This document shows, in pieces, positions 1 through 7,080 of a DNA stretch of 13,929 nucleotides (position 1 is its first letter; each line of letters begins with the position of its first letter). The position numbers were made by a program, and so were the translations under genes. The stretch is taken from positions 1-13,929 of the forward strand of contig CANQHH010000015.1 of assembly GCA_947623615.1 (NCBI GenBank), read 5' to 3'. The notes under the pieces are model-generated. The model saw only the letters and a program-made list of their open reading frames with translations. It was not told where the DNA came from and made no database searches. This DNA is from an uncultured Clostridia bacterium. GTDB lineage: Bacteria; Bacillota; Clostridia; TANB77; CAG-508.

Positions 1-724
1 TAGAAGGATGATTTTTTATCTGTGAATATTCATCATCTGTAAGAATAGTATCTTTTAAAAGGATACTATCAGGAATACCAATTTTTCCAATATCATGGAA
101 TAAACCACCAACTCTTAATGTTTTTATTTCTTCCTCTGGTAAATTAAGCTGTTTGCCTATTAAAACTGAATATTCTGATACTCTGTCTGAATGACCTTTT
201 GTATATGGATCTTTGGCTTCAACAGTATATCTTAGAGTTTCTATACTGTCTAAATATGCTTTTTCTAATCTTCCATATGTATCAGATAATTCATTATTTA
301 TTCTTTTTATCTCATTCATTTGAGAAATAGATTTTATGCCTGATTCGATTAATAGTAAAAGTTGATCAAATTTATCGCTTTTCTCACAATATCCTTGTAT
401 GTCCAATTTTCGTATAGTCTCAAGTGGTGGAGCTAAATCTTTATGTCCGGTCAATAATAAAATATATAATTCTTTATTAAATTTTCGTATTTCTTCAACA
501 ACCTGATCTCCATGAATAGGACTCATAATAAAGTCTAATATCATCAAATCAAAATGTTCATTTTTTACTTTTTCAATTGCTTCAGTAGGGTCAGTTACAC
601 CAATAAAATCATATCCAGATCTTTTTAGAAAAATAGATAAGGAATCAATTATACCCATTTCATCATCTACTGCAATTATTTTGTATCCATTAGATTGTTT
701 TTCTTGCATATTATTTTTTCTCAT
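1..724 (-). CDS. Response regulator with HD-GYP output domain (3' end beyond the window)
   Basis: Predicted two-component response regulator whose output is an HD-GYP domain, a family that usually hydrolyses cyclic di-GMP in the cytoplasm. The 241 visible residues start with a receiver domain (about 14-130): acidic pair D20/D21, phospho-acceptor D64, T92 and K115. A charged helical linker (about 132-160) follows, then the HD-GYP domain: GHS-x-RV with H178, the HDIGK metal motif (H210, D211, K214) and H239. The sequence leaves the window before the GYP part, so an intact active site cannot be confirmed. The start at 724 is chosen because a GGAGG (734-738, minus strand) lies 9 nt upstream; an in-frame ATG at 709 would be too far away. 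The gene is 14 bp after the histidine kinase stop and its ribosome site lies in that gap, so it is the third gene of the operon and the likely phosphorylation target of that kinase. It is missed by ORF callers that require a stop codon. Confidence 0.9.
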   Translation of the reverse strand, partial: MRKNNMQEKQSNGYKIIAVDDEMGIIDSLSIFLKRSGYDFIGVTDPTEAIEKVKNEHFDLMILDFIMSPIHGDQVVEEIRKFNKELYILLLTGHKDLAPPLETIRKLDIQGYCEKSDKFDQLLLLIESGIKSISQMNEIKRINNELSDTYGRLEKAYLDSIETLRYTVEAKDPYTKGHSDRVSEYSVLIGKQLNLPEEEIKTLRVGGLFHDIGKIGIPDSILLKDTILTDDEYSQIKNHPS

Positions 725-738
725 AATAGAAAACCTCC

Positions 739-2721
739 TTATTCAAATGGTAAAATGATATTAAAGGTAGTTCCAACACCTGGCTTAGTGTCGATAGTTA
801 TATTACCGTTAAAATGTGCACGAATTGTAGAATATGACATAAACAATCCGAGTCCTGTACCATCTTTACCCTTAGTAGTAATCATTTCTTTAAATAGTTT
901 ATCTTTAACTTCTTTTGGAATTCCTCCAGCATAATCTTTTATTGAAATAATTAATTTATCTTTTTTAGTATATATATTTAAGTCTATATCTTTATTTGGT
1001 TCTCCGTGATATGCTTGAATGCTGTTAGAAATCATATTATTTATAACTTGAACTAAACTAACAATATTACCATGTAAAACTATATTAGGTTTAGTTTTTA
1101 TTGAAACATTAAAATTAACTAAAGCATTTTTTAATTCATGTTTCATCAAGATATTAACACGTTTTACTAATTCATCTACTTCAAAAGAAGTATTTGAATC
1201 TTCTGATAAGCTAACGGCTTGTCCTTTTACAGTAGTAATAACATCAGACATGTATTCTGTGTAAGATTTTATTTTTTGAATCCATGTTGACATGTCCTGT
1301 GCTATAGCATGATGGTCATCATTTGTAACTTCTGAATCTCCAATAGAGGAATCGTATTCTTTTATTAAGTCGTTTAAACCTTCAGTAGCACCAGAGATAG
1401 ACATAATTGGAGATTTTAAGTTATGTGCGATGCCACCAATTAACTGTCCAAGTGAAGCTAAACGTTCTCTCTCCATTAGCATTTGTTGATTGTTGTTTAT
1501 TTGTTCAATATTATCTTTTGTTAATTTTTGTATATCATTAAAAGCTACAGTTAACTCACCAATTTCATCATTAGATGTTATAGGGAGTATTTTTTCATTA
1601 ATAACAGTCTTGCTTTTTGATATTGCAACAAGGTTGTTGGAAATATCAATCAAACTTTTTGATATACTTTTAGACCATATCAAAAGAAGAATTAAGTAAA
1701 TTATGATTGACATTATAGAAATTGAAATAAAAAATGTGCTTAAATTAGTATTTGTAGTGCTATATTTAAAGCCAATATATATATCAGATCCATCATTTAA
1801 AGTTACTTTTTGAACATATCCTTCTTCTTCTACGCCATAATATTCATATATTCTTCCATCAGTATCATCTAAATAAAAATCAATGTATTTCTCAAAAAAA
1901 GTTGAAATTTGTCCTGATGGTTTTGAGAAATATTTATCATCACCATCTAAAATAAAATAATAATGGGAATCATCGTTTAATTGTACACTATCCAAAATAT
2001 TTTTTACTTCATCTTTAGTTAAATTATTTAAGTTGAAACTGCTTAAGTATAATTTATAATAATTATAATTGCCTTCACCGATTGCTAAAGAAACTTTTGA
2101 ATATCCTAGCAATGCAATTGTAACAATAATGCCTATAAAGAATGGTAATAAGTTTGATAATAAATTAAAATAGAATTTTCCAGTTCTTTTAAAGTCATTA
2201 TAGTTTTTATTAACATTATAAGTTGATATTAATATATTATCTAAATCGCTTTTTATTAATACCGATGAAATAATAGCAATAATAGTAAAAAAAGTAAAAT
2301 ATATAAGTAAAAATTTAAGTCCCATTAGAATATGTGTACGCATCATAAAAAATAACATGAATAAAACCAGTATAATTAAAATGAGTTGTACAAAAACAAT
2401 CTTTTGAGGGACTTTAAAACATTCTTCACGAACCTGTTTTATAAAGTCAAAAGGTAATTTGTTTTTATTTGGTTCATCAATATATTTAAAAATATTTTTA
2501 CATGTTCTGTTAATACAAAGGATATATAATAAAATACCAATACCACCTAATAAAACATATTGAGCTGTGTGGGATAGTGGTTCAATCTGTGCTTGGAATA
2601 AATTATCCTCGGAAAAGGGAGGATAATTTAAAAGCACAGGAACTAAATACCTCATTGCAAATAAAACGATAATTTCAAGCAAAATTATTTTAGTAAATAT
2701 ATGCCATTTATATTTTTTCAT
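739..2721 (-). CDS. Membrane sensor histidine kinase (six TM, HAMP-like, HisKA, HATPase)
   Basis: A 660-residue membrane-bound sensor kinase. Hydrophobic segments lie near 11-31, 55-72, 107-127, 130-155, 192-207 and 329-350. Between the last two is a polar domain of about 120 residues (208-328), rich in Tyr/Asp, that is probably the external sensing part. A HAMP-like stretch follows (about 350-400), then the dimerisation/phospho-acceptor helix with H433 in the motif AHNLKSPI. The ATP-binding domain has an N box (NNMISNSIQAY, 561-571), G1 box (DYAGG, 596-600) and G2 box (GTGLGL, 621-626). The residue after the phospho-acceptor His is Asn instead of the usual Glu/Asp, and +4 is Ser. The gene starts 12 bp after the NRPS stop, with an AGAAAGG-type ribosome site there. 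The response regulator follows directly, so they should form a cognate pair. The ligand is unknown. Whether it senses the NRPS product is a hypothesis based only on gene order. Confidence 0.93.
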   Translation of the reverse strand: MKKYKWHIFTKIILLEIIVLFAMRYLVPVLLNYPPFSEDNLFQAQIEPLSHTAQYVLLGGIGILLYILCINRTCKNIFKYIDEPNKNKLPFDFIKQVREECFKVPQKIVFVQLILIILVLFMLFFMMRTHILMGLKFLLIYFTFFTIIAIISSVLIKSDLDNILISTYNVNKNYNDFKRTGKFYFNLLSNLLPFFIGIIVTIALLGYSKVSLAIGEGNYNYYKLYLSSFNLNNLTKDEVKNILDSVQLNDDSHYYFILDGDDKYFSKPSGQISTFFEKYIDFYLDDTDGRIYEYYGVEEEGYVQKVTLNDGSDIYIGFKYSTTNTNLSTFFISISIMSIIIYLILLLIWSKSISKSLIDISNNLVAISKSKTVINEKILPITSNDEIGELTVAFNDIQKLTKDNIEQINNNQQMLMERERLASLGQLIGGIAHNLKSPIMSISGATEGLNDLIKEYDSSIGDSEVTNDDHHAIAQDMSTWIQKIKSYTEYMSDVITTVKGQAVSLSEDSNTSFEVDELVKRVNILMKHELKNALVNFNVSIKTKPNIVLHGNIVSLVQVINNMISNSIQAYHGEPNKDIDLNIYTKKDKLIISIKDYAGGIPKEVKDKLFKEMITTKGKDGTGLGLFMSYSTIRAHFNGNITIDTKPGVGTTFNIILPFE

Positions 2722-2733
2722 ATGTACGCCTTT

Positions 2734-5700
2734 CTATTTTAAAATCGATTGTAAATAATTATAATCTAATTTATTCCATTTAAATCCAATAGAATTTAGC
2801 CATTGGATAGTGGATGTATTTGAAACAGGAGTTTCAATATATTTTGCATCAATTAAATCATTTAATAAATGAGCATCAAAAGGATTGTCAGAGTTATTTA
2901 AATGATTTATTAGTTCTTCATTTGAAACTATTTTTAAATCCTTTTTTAAAATAGTTAGTAATTGCTTAATTGAAACAATATTATTATTATATATATGATA
3001 CACTGTTTGATTATTGTTATCAAGTAGAATTTGTAAAATACTTTTAGCACATAAATCTACAGGACTTACGTCTATTAAAATTTTATTATAATCATCTGTT
3101 ATCATATTATAGTTTAGAAAAGTTTTTAATCTACTAATAAAAGCATTTTCTGAAGCATTTGTTTGAAATTTACCATCAGAAAGTCTTGGCATGATATTTC
3201 CTAAACGGAAGACTTTTGCTTCAATTTTCTTTTCAGCTATAGCTTTTAAAACAGCACATTCTGCTTTATATTTTGTAATCATATAAACATGTTTTTTGAA
3301 CTCTTGTCCAACATTAATATGATTTTCATCCATAATTGTAGGTGAATCTGCTTTAGAATATCCACCAACAGAAATAGTTGAAATATGTGCTAATTTTGCA
3401 TTAGCATGCTCACAAAATTTAATCAAATTAATTGTACTAGTAACATTAGCTCTGTAAAAAGATTCATATTTGCCATAATGTTTAACATTTGCACCACAGT
3501 GAATTACAGTAGTAACTTTCTTTAATAAAGTATCATAATATTTGTCTAATCCTAGTCTTTCAAGTTCAAAATTTCCCTGAACTACAACAATTTTATCAGT
3601 ATATTCCTTAGGCAAACTATCTGCAAAATAATATTTTAAAGTAGAACTAATTCTTTCATTAGCATTCTTATTATTTTTTTGCCTAATTAAACAGTAAACA
3701 GTTTGAGTGCCAGGATTTTCTATTAGCTCTCTTAATAAATGAATACCTAAAAAACCAGTAGTACCAGTTAATAATACATTACTTAAATCAAAATCTACAT
3801 GATGATTTATAATTTCTACATCCTCGAAAACTTTTTTAGGTGCTTGACTAGATTCTACAGAGTTAATGTGTTTAGCTAAAATTTCGATATTAGAATAATC
3901 ATTAATATCTTGTATATCTAAGTTATATTTAGATAATTTTATAGATAATTCCATAATATTTAATGAATCTAAACCTAAATCATCAAAAAAGTCATCATCC
4001 ATAGATATATCGGAACGAGCAAGCAATTTACAAAGTATATCGTAAATTTCTTTTTCAATATCATCTCTTGGAGATATTAAAACTTTATTATTCTGTTTAT
4101 TAGAAATATTTGTGAGTAATGCTCTTCTATCAATTTTTCCGTTATCATTTAAAGGAAAATTTTCAAATTGATAAAGTTTAGGTATCATATATTGTGTTAA
4201 TTTTTCTTTTAGTTTAGAGATAACAGTATCAGTATAATCAGGAATAGATGTTTCGATAAAACCAACTAAGGATTTTGTCATATTTTTGTTATTAACAGGT
4301 AAAACCAATACTTTAGAAATATTGCCACATGCTAAAATTTCTTTTTCTATTTCACCAATTTCTACTCTGAAACCTCTAATTTTAACTTGATTATCATTTC
4401 GACCAATATATCCTAATCTACCGTCAATGTCGAAGAACCCTAAATCACCAGATTTATATATTTTTTTATTTAAAAATTTATTATGTGTAAATTTTTGTAG
4501 TGTTAGTTCTGTATTATTCAAATATCCATTACATAACCCTCCACCTGAAATACATATTTCTCCATCACAGCCAATAGGCAATATATTTCCATTTGGATCC
4601 ATGATATATACATTATAGTACTGTAAAGGATAACCTATAAAAGTTTCATTGTTTTTTATGTCTGAATCGGTTAACTCGCACATTGTAGCGAAAATAGTAG
4701 ATTCAGTAGGTCCATAAACTTCATATAAAGTGGTTTGAGGAAATTTCTTTTTCCAGTAATCAAAAGGTTTAGCGTAAACAGCTTCACCACCAACCAAAAT
4801 ACTATGTATGTGTATATCAGAAGGTTTTAAATTGATATTTTTTTCTTCATCAATTACTTTATAAAAATATGCAGGTGTCTGATTTAAAATTGTAACCTTT
4901 TCTTTAACTAATAAATTCAAGAATTCTTTAGGGTTTAATGTAGTTTCTTTAGGAACAATAATAAGTTTTCCTCCATATAGTAAGCTTGCGTAAATTTCCC
5001 AAGTAGAGAAATCGAAAGTGTATGTATGGAATAATGTCCATACATCATTTTCATTTTGTTTTAGTTTATCTCTTGTTGAATTTAATAAATATACAATATT
5101 ATAATTTGTTGTTAATATTCCTTTTGGTTTACCAGTTGTACCAGAAGTATAAATTATATATGCAAGCGATGATAAGCTATATTTAATCTCATCTAAAAAT
5201 TTAGGTTTTATATCTGGTAAATCAAATATATTATCAATTTCAATGCAATGAGCATTATCAGAAAATGTATCTATCATATTTCTGTGTGTAACTAAATATG
5301 TGCTACCACTATCATGTAAAATAAATTTAACTCTATCTGCTGGCCAGTATGGATCAACAGGTAAGTAGTATGCTCCGCATTTTAAAACAGCAAACATTGC
5401 AATTAACATTTCAAGACTTCTATGTATTAATAATGTTACACCCATATTTTTTCTTACGCCATGTTCATATAAAATATTTGCGAAATTTTCAACTTTTTGA
5501 TTGAATTCAGAATATGTTAATTCTTTATCATGAAACTTTAGTGCAATTGAATCAGGATGTTTTTCTACTTGTTCATTAAATAATTCAATCAAAGTTTTGG
5601 TTGGTGTATAAGTTTTATTGCTATTAAATACATTTAACAATATATTCATCTCTTCATCAGGAATATATTGAACATCATCTACATTAGAGTCAGAATGCTC

Positions 5701-6960
5701 TAAAATATATTTTATAATTTTAACAAAACGATTATAAATAAATTTCGTTTCTTCAGGTTTTACAACACCTTCAGCAAAATCCATTCCTAAATAGTATTGA
5801 CCAGAATTATTATGGTCAAATATATGTAATTCAAAACTACTTTGTTGATGAGATGGAAAATTCCAAAAATTATTAACATCATAATCAACATAATCATAAT
5901 CAGCACATACATTTTGAAAAGAAAGTATTGTATCAAACAAATTTGTTTCTATATGTTCCATACTTTTTGCATAATTTAACATTTCAGAATAAGGGTAGCG
6001 TTGATGCCTTAATGCTTCAAATGTATCATGATGAATTGATTTTAGTAAATTAAGCAAATTTGTATCTTTATCTAATTTTATACGAATAGGTACAGTTGCA
6101 ACATACATACCAACAGTATCTTTTTCGGCACGATTTTTTCTATTTAATAAAGGAGTTCCGATTATAAAATCAGTTTTCCCTGCTGTTTTGTAAATATAAA
6201 CTCCATAAACACCAATAAAGAAAACGTAAGGTGTAATATTATGTTCTTTACAAAAATTATTTATTTCTTCAGTCATTTGTTCTGATAAAGGCTCTGTATG
6301 ACGAACTATTTTAGAACCCTTTTTTAATATGTTTTCTTTAAAAGATAGCATTTCAGGAGGATTTTTTAAATAATTTTCCCAATAAGCTTTATCTTTTTGA
6401 AAAGCAAAACTATCGACATATTGTTTTTCTGTATTTATGTAATCAATGTAAGATGGGATTGAGTCTGTTATATCAATTTGATTTAAAATATGATGATAAA
6501 AAATGTTAAATTGTTTAAAAATTACTTTGCTAGTCCAACCATCTGAAATGATGTGATGTAATTTGAAGTATATAACTACACTATCATCAGATAGTTTATA
6601 GATTAAAATTTTGTATAATTTGCTGTTTTCAAAAGACTCAAAAGGAATATCAGTATCAAGTGTAATATCTGACTTAATTTGAACTAAATTTTTATGAGAG
6701 CAGTCAACAATAGGGATGTCTTCTTCTTCATAAGGTGTTACCTTTTGAAAGAGACCATCTTCATTTTTGACTATTTGCAGACGAAAAGCGTCATTTCTTT
6801 TTATAATCTCGTTAATAGCTTTTTTACAAATTTCGAGGTTTACCGGTTTTTGTATGTAGTAAGAGAAAGACACCGTGTTTATTGAAGTTTGTGAATAAGC
6901 TTGTTCTCTTAGGTAAATATTTTTCTGAGAATTAGTCAATTCATAAAAATCATTTTTCAT
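2734..6960 (-). CDS. Single-module NRPS, C-A-PCP-reductase
   Basis: A 1408-residue nonribosomal peptide synthetase with one complete elongation-type module and a reductive release domain. The condensation domain (about 5-435) has an LTNSQ-type first motif at 8-17 and the full HHxxxDG active site (H135, H136, D140, G141). The adenylation domain (about 455-950) has YTSGTTGKPKG (604-614), YGPTES, YKSGDLG, the GRNDNQVKIRG motif and the A10 lysine K942. The carrier domain has FFDDLGLDSL with phosphopantetheine serine S999. The C-terminal reductase (about 1060-1408) is an extended SDR with TGTTGFLG (1065-1072), a candidate Thr near 1195 and Y1226/K1230 (YxxxK). Such domains release the thioester with NAD(P)H as an aldehyde, sometimes reduced on to an alcohol. 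All key residues seen are intact. My reading of the A-domain pocket is D-F-W-N-L-G-V-I-F-K, nearest to threonine codes I know. It begins a three-gene operon. No phosphopantetheinyl transferase or second module is in the window, so the partner and product are unknown. Confidence 0.95.
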   Translation of the reverse strand: MKNDFYELTNSQKNIYLREQAYSQTSINTVSFSYYIQKPVNLEICKKAINEIIKRNDAFRLQIVKNEDGLFQKVTPYEEEDIPIVDCSHKNLVQIKSDITLDTDIPFESFENSKLYKILIYKLSDDSVVIYFKLHHIISDGWTSKVIFKQFNIFYHHILNQIDITDSIPSYIDYINTEKQYVDSFAFQKDKAYWENYLKNPPEMLSFKENILKKGSKIVRHTEPLSEQMTEEINNFCKEHNITPYVFFIGVYGVYIYKTAGKTDFIIGTPLLNRKNRAEKDTVGMYVATVPIRIKLDKDTNLLNLLKSIHHDTFEALRHQRYPYSEMLNYAKSMEHIETNLFDTILSFQNVCADYDYVDYDVNNFWNFPSHQQSSFELHIFDHNNSGQYYLGMDFAEGVVKPEETKFIYNRFVKIIKYILEHSDSNVDDVQYIPDEEMNILLNVFNSNKTYTPTKTLIELFNEQVEKHPDSIALKFHDKELTYSEFNQKVENFANILYEHGVRKNMGVTLLIHRSLEMLIAMFAVLKCGAYYLPVDPYWPADRVKFILHDSGSTYLVTHRNMIDTFSDNAHCIEIDNIFDLPDIKPKFLDEIKYSLSSLAYIIYTSGTTGKPKGILTTNYNIVYLLNSTRDKLKQNENDVWTLFHTYTFDFSTWEIYASLLYGGKLIIVPKETTLNPKEFLNLLVKEKVTILNQTPAYFYKVIDEEKNINLKPSDIHIHSILVGGEAVYAKPFDYWKKKFPQTTLYEVYGPTESTIFATMCELTDSDIKNNETFIGYPLQYYNVYIMDPNGNILPIGCDGEICISGGGLCNGYLNNTELTLQKFTHNKFLNKKIYKSGDLGFFDIDGRLGYIGRNDNQVKIRGFRVEIGEIEKEILACGNISKVLVLPVNNKNMTKSLVGFIETSIPDYTDTVISKLKEKLTQYMIPKLYQFENFPLNDNGKIDRRALLTNISNKQNNKVLISPRDDIEKEIYDILCKLLARSDISMDDDFFDDLGLDSLNIMELSIKLSKYNLDIQDINDYSNIEILAKHINSVESSQAPKKVFEDVEIINHHVDFDLSNVLLTGTTGFLGIHLLRELIENPGTQTVYCLIRQKNNKNANERISSTLKYYFADSLPKEYTDKIVVVQGNFELERLGLDKYYDTLLKKVTTVIHCGANVKHYGKYESFYRANVTSTINLIKFCEHANAKLAHISTISVGGYSKADSPTIMDENHINVGQEFKKHVYMITKYKAECAVLKAIAEKKIEAKVFRLGNIMPRLSDGKFQTNASENAFISRLKTFLNYNMITDDYNKILIDVSPVDLCAKSILQILLDNNNQTVYHIYNNNIVSIKQLLTILKKDLKIVSNEELINHLNNSDNPFDAHLLNDLIDAKYIETPVSNTSTIQWLNSIGFKWNKLDYNYLQSILK

Positions 6961-6968
6961 TATTATGT

Positions 6969-6973
6969 CCCCC
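6969..6973 (-). promoter_or_regulatory. Ribosome binding site fixing the NRPS start
   Basis: A run of five G on the minus strand lies 8 nt before the ATG at 6960. The longer reading frame could open at TTG codons at 6978 or 6975, but the second of these abuts and partly overlaps the G run, so ATG 6960 is the sensible start. Confidence 0.7.
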
Positions 6974-6976
6974 AAC

Positions 6977-6996
6977 AATTTTAAATTAATAAAATT
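6977..6996. promoter_or_regulatory. 20-bp inverted repeat at the NRPS transcription start (possible operator)
   Basis: AATTTTA (6977-6983) and TAAAATT (6990-6996) are exact reverse complements around a 6-bp AT centre. The right arm overlaps the -10 box of the predicted NRPS promoter and the centre covers the expected start site, a typical place for a repressor. All bases are A or T, so chance is a real alternative. Confidence 0.3.
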
Positions 6997-7022
6997 ATAT
7001 ACTTAAAAAACAAAAAAATCAA
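6994..7022 (-). promoter_or_regulatory. Sigma-A-type promoter for the NRPS-kinase-regulator operon
   Basis: On the minus strand, TTGATT (7022-7017) and a consensus TATAAT (6999-6994) are separated by exactly 17 bp. The start site would fall near 6987, giving a leader of about 27 nt before the ATG at 6960, enough to hold the G-rich ribosome site. Confidence 0.7.
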
Positions 7023-7030
7023 CAAAAATA

Positions 7031-7059
7031 TTGAAATTATTACTTATCTAGTATAGAAT
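7031..7059 (+). promoter_or_regulatory. Sigma-A-type promoter for the ligase/J-protein operon
   Basis: TTGAAA (7031-7036) and TAGAAT (7054-7059) are spaced by 17 bp. The start site would be near 7066, giving a leader of about 15 nt before ATG 7081. The -35 box lies 8 bp from the -35 box of the opposite promoter, so the two polymerase sites are back to back and could share a regulator. Confidence 0.65.
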
Positions 7060-7070
7060 GATATAAGAAT

Positions 7071-7077
7071 GGAGGAG
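7071..7077 (+). promoter_or_regulatory. Ribosome binding site fixing the ligase start
   Basis: GGAGGAG directly precedes ATG 7081, with 5 nt between GGAGG and the ATG. An earlier in-frame ATG at 7069 overlaps this site and lies almost at the predicted transcription start, so it is unlikely to be used. Confidence 0.8.
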
Positions 7078-7080
7078 AAT

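Noticed and set aside
739..2721. Frameshift or domain loss in the kinase because of its unusual H-box
   Set aside because: The frame is open for 660 residues and all ATP-binding boxes are present, so the H-box change is a variant, not a break.
4427..4618. Plus-strand open frames inside the NRPS and kinase genes (also 695-934, 1490-1699, 6694-6885)
   Set aside because: They lie opposite intact conserved domains and have no recognisable product or translation signals.
6961..6978. Extended NRPS start using TTG codons at 6978/6975
   Set aside because: These codons precede or overlap the G-rich ribosome site that correctly serves ATG 6960, and the added residues match nothing in the condensation family.
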